Source of the DNA: Cercospora beticola
Lineage: Eukaryota > Ascomycota > Dothideomycetes > Mycosphaerellales > Mycosphaerellaceae
Length of the DNA: 64,000 nucleotides
Reading direction: 5' to 3'
NCBI RefSeq assembly: GCF_033473495.1
Contig: NC_088937.1
Span: forward strand, 3,596,001-3,660,000
The first letter of the stretch is position 1; every line of letters begins with the position of its first letter. The translations under genes were made by a program, and so were the position numbers. Shown here piece by piece: positions 42,930 to 52,940 of the stretch. Under the pieces are notes generated by a model that was given only the letters and a program-made list of their open reading frames with translations, was not told where the DNA came from and did no database searches.

Positions 42930-45900
42930 AGAAAGAAGTTCAAGTATCTCTCACTCGACTAAGACGATGAGCGGGAGTTGCTAAGTTGCCGCCACTGCAT
43001 ATCCGGCTTCTTCGATTCTGGTCTTTTCTGTAATGAAGTATAATAGCCTTCAGAAGTTGAGCTTCACTCAAAGTCGTTATGCGGCTCACAATTTCTAGCA
43101 CAGTCATGCCGGGTGAGACGCCATGCGGGAGTCGGTACGTCGTTACTGCTATAGATTATGATCGATCCCCTTTTCGGCCGCTTTCGCTCCTTCGCAATCC
43201 AACAGTCATCCCGGTCTCCAGGACGGCACGTAGAAAACATTGCTACGTACGAAAACCTCGGAAGAGCTGTGGTGCGGGAGTGTTGCACCTTTGTTACCGC
43301 ATTCTCAGTCATTGGGACCACGTTCTCCTCCTACGGCCCGACCATGTGGCAGGACCTGCTCACGACGCCAGGTCACCACCAGGATCCATTTTTTGCGCTA
43401 TAATACAGGCGGCAAAGTTCGCTCCGGGAGTGCTATGCGATTGTTGATGCTCTCAGACATCATATCTCAGTCGTCCGTGCCCGAGGTGCTCTACTGACCC
43501 AAATAGAGAAGCACCATCGTATTGATCTCGGGTAGCATTCTCAGCAGAGTGTTTATGGATGTATCTATCAGCCAAGATGCCATGCGGGAATGCTGAACGT
43601 TTGTTGCGACCTGCAAATGGTCATTCAAGGCCGATTTTACGCTTTTCACCAAACTGCCGAAATAGTCCAGAATTATCTCCTCCACCTCGGGTCGTCATCT
43701 CGGTGTGTCTTTCACGAACGTATCTATCATCCAGAATGCCATGCTGGAGTGCTATGCCAATACGGCGACTTGGAGATGGCCTACTCAGGCCGATTTCACG
43801 CTTTTTGCCCAACCGGCTAAAATGGCCAAGAAACATCATGGCCACTTGGGGTCGTCGTCTCGTTGAAGTGTTGACGGGTGTATCTCTCCAGTGAGATGCC
43901 ATGCGGGAGTGGCATACTCTTGTTGCGACCTCCTGAGCTCCTTCCTAGCTCAATTTTGCGCTTCGTGTCCAACCAGCTGTAATTGTGGAAGATGATAGCG
44001 ATGATCTCGGGTCGTCATTTCAGGGAACCGCTGACGGAGCCTTCTGTCGAATAAAGTGCCTTGCTGGAGTGCTGCACCATTTTGGTGGCTTCGAAAATTG
44101 CTGCCTAGGCGAATTTGACGTCTGGTGCCGAAATGCCTCCAATGGCGGAGAATCATCACGTCCACCTCGGGTCGTCATCTCCGTGAAGTGTTTGATATCG
44201 CCTCTGTCCAGCAAAATGACATGCGGGAGTGCGGGAGGATTGTTGTCGTGGTGTCCTTTGACGTGCGGCGTCACCAAATCCATTTTCTCAACCAGCGACC
44301 ATTCGCCCGGCACTCTTCGTGACGGATCGCCGGTCACCATCTGAAAGAGGTTCTGAGGCATGAATTCATCGAGCAAGATCGCGTCCGGGAGTTTGCACGC
44401 GGTCTTTCAGCATTTGGTCAACTGATTCGATTTCCAGCCCAAATTCCCCCAACCGCGTGTTTTCGCGACACCACTCGTCTCTCATCTCCGGTCACGAGCT
44501 GGATATTCTTTTTGAAGGCGTACAATTTGAATGAGACGCGATGCCGAGGTCAGCAGTATCAGGTTTCATATCTGGCCGTCCAGCCCGTTCTGACATCCGG
44601 GAGCGAGCTGAACAGACAACATAACGCGTCTCCCGATCTCCGGTCATGACTTGGACGGAATTTCTGGACACCTCTTCGTCAAATGAGACGCGTTGCGGGA
44701 GTTAAGACGCGTACATCTGGTGCGTGGTTGCTCGACCCGTTTCTAAGCACAGCACTCCGGTCGAGGGGCAGCAGCAATACATGTCACCGATCCCCGGTCC
44801 TAACTTGAAATAAGTTATTGAGCGCGTAAGAATCCAATAAGATGCGATGCGGGAGTCAGCGCTCTTGGGTTCTCCGGAAACGGTCACTCGCTTCACTCCC
44901 GTGGCCAGCAGCTACTTCAACAAACAACACCACGCGACTCTTACCTCCGGTCACGACTTGGACCAATTATTTGAGTCTTTCTAAGCCGATCAAGACGCGT
45001 TCCGGGGATTGTGACGCGTGGATTTGATGCAGAATTGCTCGATCCGTCTCGAAGCCCAGCTCGCAGATGGACGGGCAACGACAACACATGTTCCCGACTC
45101 CCGGTCGCGCCCTGGAAGAAGTCTTTGAGCGTGTTAACATCCCATAAGATGTGGTGCGGAGATGGTATGCTGAGGTTCGGTGCGTTGCGTTGCGATCCGG
45201 TCTCCTGCTTGTCATCCTATTGAACGAACACGGAAAGTCGTCTCGCACTCCCGCTTCCAATTGGAATCAAGGTTTTGACTGGTTTTCCATCGAATGAGAC
45301 GCGTTCCGGGGATTGAGACGCGTGGGTTTGATGCCGGAGTGCTCGAGCCGTTTCGAAGCCCAGCTCGCAGATGGACGGGCAGCAACAACACATGTTACCG
45401 ACTCCAGGTCGTGGCTTGAAATAAGTCTTTGAACGCGTTAATCTTGAATGAGACGTGTTGCGGGGATGCCTTTCGCAGGTTTGTTGACTTGAAAGAGAAT
45501 TCGTTCTCATGGCCAGCAGTCCATCGAGCGAGCACGGAAAGTCGTCTCGCACTCCCGCTTCCAATTGGGATCAAGTATTTGAGTGGTATTCCATCGAACA
45601 AGACGCGGTCCGGAGATGGCATGTTTGTGTTGAGTGCCTGGAAACTAAATCCGTCCTGATACCAAGCACCCAGTGGAAGGGGCACCAGCACTCGTTCCGC
45701 ACTTCGGCTCCCGACTCAAGATGCGTATTTGAGTGTATTTCCATCGAATGGAACGCTTTCCGGCGGAGGTCACACACTCGTCGTTGGTGCCTAGAATCGT
45801 TTCCTGTTCTTCTAATTCCACACCGGCCACTTCAAGGACCATCAACAGTCGTCTCGCGCTCCAGGTCCCATCCTAACATGAGAGTTTGAGTGCTTCCAGA

Positions 45901-46230
45901 TCCCACGAAATACGTTCCTGACATGCGGCGCTTGGGTTCGGCGCCTGGGAGCACAATTCGTTCTCAGACCCAGCAAGGAGTCAAAATCGACATTGGTACT
46001 TGTCTCACACTCCCGCTCACCATTCAAGAAAGATTCTCACGCACAGATTCACTGGAAAAGACCTTGTGCGGGAGTGGTACGCTGTTCTAAATTGTGTTTG
46101 GTCACGCTAGGCCGACCAAATTTTGTGACCAGCACTTGTTGGGAGTTGGCAGCAATACTCGCCTCGCACTTCGGTTTCCTCTGCAGATCGACAGCGTATA
46201 CACATAGTGTCCGGGACCGTATACAGTACG
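42930..46230. repeat. degenerate tandem array, about 22 units of 150-160 bp
   Basis: An anchor resembling (T/C)CGAATGAGACGCGTTGCGGGAGT recurs at about 42972, 43126, 43275, 43425, 43585, 43744, 43904, 44064, 44224, 44386, 44545, 44696, 44850, 45003, 45157, 45307, 45461, 45611, 45761, 45918, 46069 and 46212. Spacing is near 160 bp in the left half and 150-154 bp in the right. Each unit also has a second block about 95 bp after the anchor, close to CTCGCACTCCCGGTC or CACCTCGGGTCGTCATCTC, followed by ACTTGGAxxAAG. Pairs such as units 45307 and 45461 share long stretches (gcccagctcgcagatggacg also at 45060). It lies between paralogs 2 and 3. No transposon ends, CRISPR-like short spacers or intact frame were found. 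Confidence 0.85.
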
Positions 46231-46666
46231 GCTGCTGATCCCAGACCTGTGGCGTCAGTCACTTCTCCGGGATCGACGGCAACGCCTTCTTTTTCAACTT
46301 ATGCCCAGCAGACAGTATGTGTGCAGATGGTGACGGACACTAGGCAGAAACGTGCTTTGGCAACAGTAATGCAGACAGCATATGCGCGGCTCGGAAAGAC
46401 TGAGAGAGGTAAGTACAACGACTTTGGCAATTGGCAGTGGAACAAGACGCAAAGCTCAGCGAAGTTTCTTATTGCGTTGATAATGTCTATTAATGTAAAA
46501 TTACAGCTCTCATAAAATGGAAAATTGCTTTGAACGTCCATGACTGCTTCCAAGCCGCTTCAGAAACCTCCATGCGTTGCGATAATCCTTCGTACCTCTC
46601 TCTCTGGCCTCGTCGAAGCTGTTCGGAAACATCACGAAGCTCCTTTTAATCCTGGCACTCCAGCTA
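46231..46666. other. spacer between the tandem array and paralog 3
   Basis: 436 bp with no supported gene. It is the 3' flank of paralog 3. Array-like sequence fades out by about 46230. Confidence 0.5.
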
Positions 46667-48715
46667 CTAATTCTGCTCGTGACCGTGCTCAGAAGAGTCT
46701 TGGTCTCCTCCATCACTGCCCTGGTCATCAGCTGACGCGTCGTACTGCCCGTGAGCTGAGCTCGGCGCATTGGCCTGCTCATCAGCTGGTGGATCGTGCT
46801 GCCCAAGAGCTGAGCTTCGCTCGTTGTACAGGTGACTAGCTGGTGGATTGTACTGTCCAACAGCTGAGCTCGGCTCGTTGTACTGCGGGAAGAAGTCACT
46901 CATGTTGGGCTGTTGAACGCCGCCAAAAGTTGGGTTGGCCTCACTGAAGAAAAATCGGTCTTGGTCAAAGCCGTTAAAAGCGTCAGAAGTGAATCCGCTC
47001 AAGTTCACGTTGCTCAGATTGCCGAACTCAGATGTGGCGAAGCCCATGTCGCTGTTTGGTGCGTTGGTAAACAGGTTCAGATCGAAGTTGCCCTCGCTAT
47101 CGAAGCTTCCCACGTTGTCCTGGGGCGTGTATGGTCCTAACGGCGGACTTGAAGGGATGTATGTGCTCTGCTGAGGTGCGTTGCCGTAGCGTGATGCTCT
47201 GTCGCTGTGCTCGGCGTTGAATTGGGCGATGGGCGCCATGACTTGGGCCTGGTGTGCTGGGAATGCCGGGAGATTGGAAGGACCAGTTGTGGCACTCTGG
47301 TAAGTTGATTGATCACCTTGAATGAACGAATACCCTTGAGTTAATGGTGCTTGAGGGTAAGCTGGTTGAGATGATGTAGTAGCATCTTGAAAGAACGAGT
47401 GCCCGTAAGTGGATTGTGCTTGCGGGTATCCTGTTTGAGGCTCGCCTTGCCATCTCTTGGTGCTGTCTTCGCCATTGTGCAAATCAGAGGCAGCTGCTTT
47501 TCGCTTGCGACGCGGAGCTTTCGCCGCGGGGCCACTCTGACCAGGCACGCTCGAAATGGTGTTGAGACCTGCCGCATTGGTATTTGGGACATTTGGTGCC
47601 ATAGACGGGTTGGAAACAGGCGTGAGACCGGCTGCAGCCGCCTGAGAGACATGTTGTGGGTCTTGTGTTGCATCTTGGGTCGCCTGATTCTTGTTGCAGC
47701 CTTCACACTGCTCAGTCGGATTGATTTGGTAGGTTGCCGGATCCTTCAGCATGTCGATGTACTTCTGTCGAAGGACAGGGTCCTTTTGAGCGTCTGAGTA
47801 CTCGTTGCGGCGCGCTTTGTAAGCAGCTCCCTTGGGCACGCCGAAGATGTGCCTGATGGCATGTTCGACGCGTTTATCGAAAGCCTTCGTGGACATGAGC
47901 TTTCCATCTTGTAGTTGCTCGCCTTCACGTTTTGCATTAAGCATTCCTGCGACTTTGGTGAAGGGAATACCGGCGAGCCCAACGAGAAGAGCTCGAGCAC
48001 CGCAAATCTGCTTCGTGTCGATACCGCTGTTGGCCTCAAGGAGCTGCTTTCCAGTCTTATCGCCGCATATCTCGAGAGTTGCGTGGTTGCGACCCACTCT
48101 GACAGACGTTGTCGTGACCCCTGGTGTTGCATTGAGACCCAGTGCCTGGTTCAGAGGCGTTGGCTGAGATGCAGTTGGCGTGAGGTTGTTTGTCAATCCT
48201 GCTTGGAACCCGGGGTTTGAGACATCGGTGCCGCCATTCGCATCATCGAGAGCCAACTGTGGTGTCGTGGTTGATGACGGTGGAATCGAAACGGACTGCA
48301 CACTGTCTTGATGGCCACTGTCGGTTTGCTGATCGAATTGCTGCGTGGCACTCAATATTGAGGTATCTTGCGCCTCGAATGACGAGACGCCTTGGGGAAC
48401 TAATTGCGAAAGACCCTGGGTGTTGGCCGCTGGGGCATCTGTTGGAGGTTGAGACGTTGGGGGAGCGCTCTGAACCGATGCAGCACTCGAGTCCACGGCC
48501 GCCGACCGAACGTCAAGAGCCTCTCCATGTGGACCATCGGAGGCTCTCGTCAAGCTGAGCGACTCTGTGCTTGATGTGGCGCCGTTGTGAGGATCGGCGG
48601 CGTCGTTCTCATGAAGTAATGCAACCAGTTCTGCAATAGTCATGTAGGGCGACACGCGGGCGATGGACTCCAGATAGTGCATGGAGATCCCCGACTGCGT
48701 CTCCTGCCCCGCCAT
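46667..48715 (-). CDS. cluster paralog 3: two-module disordered protein (682 aa)
   Basis: Single exon from ATG 48715. The N-terminal module (residues 10-35) reads ISMHYLESIARVSPYMTIAE followed by LVALLHEND and matches the start of paralog 4. After ~190 disordered Ser/Thr/Gln-rich residues comes the shared core at about 229-340: SGIDTKQICGARALLVGLAG, KVAGMLNAKR, STKAFDKRVEHAIRHIFG, AQKDPVLRQKYIDMLKDPAT and INPTEQCEGC. A basic patch (APRRKRKAAASD) and a long Gln/Asn/Ser/Tyr/Pro-rich tail follow; the tail ends in repeated ALGQHDPPADEQ-like units. The nuclear patch and helix pattern suggest a regulatory or chromatin role, but no family is recognised. Closest relative in the window is paralog 4. 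Confidence 0.78.
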   Translation of the reverse strand: MAGQETQSGISMHYLESIARVSPYMTIAELVALLHENDAADPHNGATSSTESLSLTRASDGPHGEALDVRSAAVDSSAASVQSAPPTSQPPTDAPAANTQGLSQLVPQGVSSFEAQDTSILSATQQFDQQTDSGHQDSVQSVSIPPSSTTTPQLALDDANGGTDVSNPGFQAGLTNNLTPTASQPTPLNQALGLNATPGVTTTSVRVGRNHATLEICGDKTGKQLLEANSGIDTKQICGARALLVGLAGIPFTKVAGMLNAKREGEQLQDGKLMSTKAFDKRVEHAIRHIFGVPKGAAYKARRNEYSDAQKDPVLRQKYIDMLKDPATYQINPTEQCEGCNKNQATQDATQDPQHVSQAAAAGLTPVSNPSMAPNVPNTNAAGLNTISSVPGQSGPAAKAPRRKRKAAASDLHNGEDSTKRWQGEPQTGYPQAQSTYGHSFFQDATTSSQPAYPQAPLTQGYSFIQGDQSTYQSATTGPSNLPAFPAHQAQVMAPIAQFNAEHSDRASRYGNAPQQSTYIPSSPPLGPYTPQDNVGSFDSEGNFDLNLFTNAPNSDMGFATSEFGNLSNVNLSGFTSDAFNGFDQDRFFFSEANPTFGGVQQPNMSDFFPQYNEPSSAVGQYNPPASHLYNERSSALGQHDPPADEQANAPSSAHGQYDASADDQGSDGGDQDSSEHGHEQN

Positions 48716-49722
48716 GACTGCTGCAGGCGTCTGTTGCTACTTCATGTCAGTTGAAGGCTTCGTATGGACTTGCGATGGTTTTGCCGACCTACCGTTCGTG
48801 GAGGGTGCTGTACAACTTCTGCTACAGTACAGATATTTTTCGGATCCTTGGGCGTGGAGTGATGAGAGAATGTGCAGGTGTCAGTGCTGCACAACTCCTG
48901 TCATGAAGGCAGCGTGCGGTTGACTGCCGCGTTGCGGCTATTCACTCGAAAACACGCTAGTGATGCTCCCGCAGCTGTTCCGAAGAGCTCATTGGCTGCT
49001 TGCAGTCACATGCAGAGTCTTTTCACGCGCTCATCGCTTGACCGATACACGACAGTGTTCCTGTTTCGGCGATGCTGAGACTCTACCACGCTGTTCAAGC
49101 TGACTATGAGCCCGAGATCGGTAGCGGGAAGGGGAAGGCAAGCGAACATCTCGACGCTGGCACGAGAAACTCCGGCCCAGGCCTCCATCACCTTCACAGT
49201 GAACGAGATTCACTCGCTTGCTAAGGAGCGTCTTGGCCCTTGATCCATGTGACTTGCAACACTCTAACCAGGTCTAGCGGCGGTGACGGCGGTACAGACA
49301 ATGGGAAGCAGGACCCGGAAAATCCGTGAGGAACGCGTATAATAGAAGGTAAGTGCATGCAAAAAAGTAGGTGAAGAGTTTCGTTGCGGGTAGCTGCATC
49401 GCTTCATCAAAAGTGGAAGCTTTCCAATGAGTCCTCTCGCTCCAGTCATCGTGTTCGTAGTCGTGAATTGTACTGCAGTTCCACCTGGCCTGTTCGATAA
49501 AGTCTGAAGGAGAGTGCCAATGCCTCCCAAATTCTCCAGTCAGCTCTGTCTGATCCGCTGCAATGTCGTTCGATCCTGCAATTGTTGAGAAATTACTGAC
49601 ACAGCTCCGAAAGAATCAAATCCATATATTGAGCATGGTTTGCTGTGAACCGAACACCGCGGGCCACGATTGAACCTCTTAAATTCTGGACCTGCCTGCA
49701 TTCATGCTCCGAGTATCCCTAC
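48716..49722. other. intergenic, 1.0 kb, promoter of paralog 3
   Basis: This contains the 73-bp block at 48905-48977 shared with the paralog 4 promoter. Otherwise no gene or RNA is supported. Confidence 0.5.
48905..48977 (-). promoter_or_regulatory. 73-bp upstream block shared by paralogs 3 and 4 (copy 1)
   Basis: It lies 190 bp upstream of the paralog 3 ATG. By eye about 59 of 73 positions match 51900-51972 without any gap; the two ends (gcagcgtgc and gctcccgcagctg) and the middle (gttgcgg, ttcactcg, cgctagtga) are identical. This is either a conserved regulatory element or residual duplication. Confidence 0.7.
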
Positions 49723-51654
49723 TCATCGTCGGCCGCCTGCCTCTTGTTCTTTCTGTTGGCCTCTATTGGGTTTCCTGTGGCTCCTCTCCAGGCGCCTTTC
49801 AGCTCCTTCGTCAGCTGGCATTTCGTTGCCCCAGAAATCCGAGCCGAGAGTACTCTGCTGTGGTGGCTGCCATTGTGAAAATGTTCCATCCGAGCCGAGT
49901 TGTTGAACCGCATCGCCAGGAGCGTCGCTGATGAGATAACCATCTGATCGGCCATAAGCCGAAGTAGTGACTCCCATAGCGGCCGCTGCATCACTGTTGA
50001 TAGCGCTACCCATGTTGCCTGCGTTTTCATGGTAGTACGTGTAGCGAGGTACCGGCGGGCTGGAGGGCGGGATGTCCACATTGCTTCTGTCATTGTGGTA
50101 GGATGTGTAGCGTGGCACTGGTGGACTGGAGGCCGGAACAGTGCTTTCTTGCATCCATGAGCCAACTTCGAATGTTGACTGTGATGGTGGATGCAGAAAG
50201 TCTAGCAAACCATTCGCGAGAGTAGATTCATCAGCCGGGTATTGTGACTGAGTGCGTTCACTCGTCTCATTGCGTTCGTTTGCCTCGCTCTGGTATGAAT
50301 GCTGAGGCGGCATAGCGTATGTCTCACTCGTGGAATCTGGCTGCGGCAATTGTGATGTTTGATCTGCGCCGTAACCTGCTCCTTGTCGTCGCTTGGAAGC
50401 AGGGTGGATAGCTTGTGTGTTTGATGCCGTAGCAGGACGCTTGCGGCGTGGAGCAGGCATTGACTGAGCAGGAGCTGCAGGAGTTGGTGGGTTCAACATG
50501 CTCTCGATTGTCCAGCTGCTGGGTACAGCACTCAGAGCTGGAAATGAGCTACCCGTGTGCACACCTCCATACAACTGTGGTGAGCTCTGCTGCAGTTGTC
50601 CTGTCACACTCTGGTTCGACTTGCTCTCTGTCATGTCCTTGTTCTTGGTGCAACGTTCACACCGGCTGCGTGGGTTGATGAGGAATGTCTTCCGGTCTTG
50701 TAGCATGGCGATGTACTCGGTACGCAGCACTGGGTCGTTTTGCGCTGCGTTAAAGGTGCTGCGATGTGCCTTGTAGCTAGCATCGTCAAAAGCTCCGAAT
50801 ATGTGCCTAATGGCATTCTCCACACGTTTGCGAAAAGTCTTGGTTGAACGAATCTCGCGAGCTGAAGGGCGATCTACTGCTCGTTTATCATTCAACATCT
50901 TGGTGACCTTGCTCTCTGGCATCTTTTCAAGAGCGATTCGGAGGATGAGGCCGCCGAAGATCTGGCTGATGTCAATGCCGTTACCTTGTGCGAGTAGATT
51001 CTCGGCATTCATGTGGCCGTAGGACTCCAGACTGGCGTGGTGGTCTTGAGGGAAGAGCGATTGACGGGCGCCTGTATGCGGTCCAGATGCCAGAACTGGC
51101 TGCTGTGGGAAATATTGAGAGACACCCGGCGTACTGTTCGTGAAAGAAGATACCCCGTAGGTGGGCGCGACTGAATTGGGAAGAAAGTCTCCGCTGTTGG
51201 CAGCAGACGTAGCTGCGGCGGATTGAGAGCTTGTGCCAATTGTGGTCATTGGTGGATAGAGGGACTGAAGATGATCTTGCCCTGACGGAGTAATAGCGCT
51301 TGCCTCAGAGAGCTCCGCTGCTGCGTAGGCTGAATATGAACCAGGGGTGGGAACTGGGATGTCTTTGACGTTGTTCGATGACGGGTCCTGAGCCGCAGAT
51401 TTAGCAGCACGAGAAGGCTGCGTTGGCTGCTGAGATGGCACCTTCGGCTGAAGGACACTCTCTGCGTCCTGTATCTCTGAGACGCTGACAATCTGAAAGA
51501 TTTCGCGGTTTGAAGTCTCATCGTTGCTATCATCATCCCCGGCGACTTGGTGGACTTTTTCCACAAGCTCCGCAACGGTCATGTATGGCGTTGAGTCGGC
51601 GATAGACTCGAGCTGCTGGATGGACAGCCCCCAGAGGAGCTTTGGTTTCGACAT
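49723..51654 (-). CDS. cluster paralog 4: two-module disordered protein (643 aa)
   Basis: Single exon from ATG 51654. The N-terminal module is GLSIQQLESIADSTPYMTVA followed by ELVEKVHQVAG, aligning with paralog 3. The shared core at about 224-335 reads NGIDISQIFGGLILRIALEK, KVTKMLNDKR, STKTFRKRVENAIRHIFG, AQNDPVLRTEYIAMLQDRKT and INPRSRCERCTKN; this is the clearest version in the cluster. A basic patch (APRRKRPATAS) and a Gln/Ser/Tyr-rich tail follow, with a duplicated VPRYTSYH/VPRYTYYH motif and a basic C terminus. No family is recognised. The similar layout, shared promoter block and neighbouring position indicate that paralogs 3 and 4 arose by tandem duplication. Confidence 0.8.
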   Translation of the reverse strand: MSKPKLLWGLSIQQLESIADSTPYMTVAELVEKVHQVAGDDDSNDETSNREIFQIVSVSEIQDAESVLQPKVPSQQPTQPSRAAKSAAQDPSSNNVKDIPVPTPGSYSAYAAAELSEASAITPSGQDHLQSLYPPMTTIGTSSQSAAATSAANSGDFLPNSVAPTYGVSSFTNSTPGVSQYFPQQPVLASGPHTGARQSLFPQDHHASLESYGHMNAENLLAQGNGIDISQIFGGLILRIALEKMPESKVTKMLNDKRAVDRPSAREIRSTKTFRKRVENAIRHIFGAFDDASYKAHRSTFNAAQNDPVLRTEYIAMLQDRKTFLINPRSRCERCTKNKDMTESKSNQSVTGQLQQSSPQLYGGVHTGSSFPALSAVPSSWTIESMLNPPTPAAPAQSMPAPRRKRPATASNTQAIHPASKRRQGAGYGADQTSQLPQPDSTSETYAMPPQHSYQSEANERNETSERTQSQYPADESTLANGLLDFLHPPSQSTFEVGSWMQESTVPASSPPVPRYTSYHNDRSNVDIPPSSPPVPRYTYYHENAGNMGSAINSDAAAAMGVTTSAYGRSDGYLISDAPGDAVQQLGSDGTFSQWQPPQQSTLGSDFWGNEMPADEGAERRLERSHRKPNRGQQKEQEAGGRR

Positions 51655-52940
51655 GATGATCGATAACTGTTTCTTTACGGTGTCAGTCAGGATCGAAGGC
51701 AGTAAGTGGGAGTTCGAATACCTGTGGGCTGTAGGAAAAGCTCTCGTGGTGGCCTTGTGATATCGTAGTGCTGTTGAAACAGAACTTTTCGATGCCCTGC
51801 TGGAATAAGAGGTGTCGATGCTGGTGTTTCGAAGTTGGGGCTGTCAAGCTTTGGGGAGTACATTGATAGAAGGGAGAGAAAGGATCCTACTGATGTTTTG
51901 AAAGCAGCGTGCAGTGCTCCGTCGTGTTGCGGCACTTCACTCGCATACGCGCTAGTGACGCTCCCGCAGCTGGGCTGATGCTCCCCCACGGCCCTTGTCC
52001 AGTCACTTTGTCCCGTGGGCCGCTTAAGAACAAAGTCATTGTTGGAATAGTGAACAGCGCGGAGCCACGTGCTAATCAGGGCGGAAAAGATGACGTTCGT
52101 CAATGCAGCATGTAGCTGAAAGTGGCTAGAGTGTTGCGATGATGGGCTTCGTGGATGGGTGATTTGAGGCAAAGGTCGCGTGCTTGAATCTCCTTGATCA
52201 ACTGTCGAGGACCGCTCGTTGCTGAAAGTTATCGCCTACGAATGGCAGCGAAGATGAGAGCGGCAATCAGCCACGACCAATGTCGCTCTGCCACCAGTAG
52301 CGGCCAGATTTGGGGACAGGATGTACATCTATGTGAGTTTTGCATAGATATATTGGAGTCGTTGGTTGATGATGGCATGAAAGTGGTTACCTGGGAGTCC
52401 AAGTACTGCGGCCTCTCAGGCCTAGGGAGCTGGTAAGTGGGCGTTCCCGATGGTTGTAGCTGGTAAGGAGATCATTTCGAATCATGGTTAATTTCTATGT
52501 AGTGTCAATGACTTGATTGAGCAAACACAGTTCTTTGCTCTTACCAGGAGTCATGGGGCACTAGGGACTGCTGTCGCTGCAAACGATGAGCATTACTGAT
52601 GAGATATTCGGGCTGACAGGCAAATCATTCCTTCCTCTGTGTTTGCTGTTACAATTAGGATCGCATCTTTCATGGCTGCACGACAAAGCCTGCCCGATCT
52701 AATCCTCGTAACTCGTATCTCAGTCTCTCCCTTTCGTTCCATGTCTCTCTGGACATGCTTGCTGAACCAAAAATTTGGGAAACACTCTCCAGGATGATCT
52801 GCAGCCAGCTACTTGCACTTTGAAAAAGTGAAAGTGATCCTTGGCCTGCCACTTGCCAAGTCTTCTGAACTTCAATCGCTCAGTCTCATCTCATATTCCC
52901 TTCAGTGCTCGCGAAATGCTGAAGATCTGTGTACAATACC
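51655..52940. other. intergenic, 1.3 kb, promoter of paralog 4
   Basis: This holds the second copy of the 73-bp block (51900-51972). A plus-strand frame at 52194-52436 lacks support. No RNA gene is seen. Confidence 0.5.
51900..51972 (-). promoter_or_regulatory. 73-bp upstream block shared by paralogs 3 and 4 (copy 2)
   Basis: It lies 246 bp upstream of the paralog 4 ATG and is colinear with 48905-48977. The sequences on both sides do not align well, so conservation is stronger inside the block than around it. Confidence 0.7.

Noticed and set aside
42930..46230. CRISPR array
   Set aside because: Units are 150-160 bp and diverged throughout; there are no short identical repeats with unique spacers, and the context is eukaryotic.
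42930..46230. intact protein-coding gene on either strand
   Set aside because: Every frame is interrupted within a few units and several spacings are not multiples of three; only a decayed coding origin is arguable.
46207..46515. plus-strand 102-aa frame next to paralog 3
   Set aside because: No start context, family resemblance or splice signals; it overlaps the fading edge of the array.
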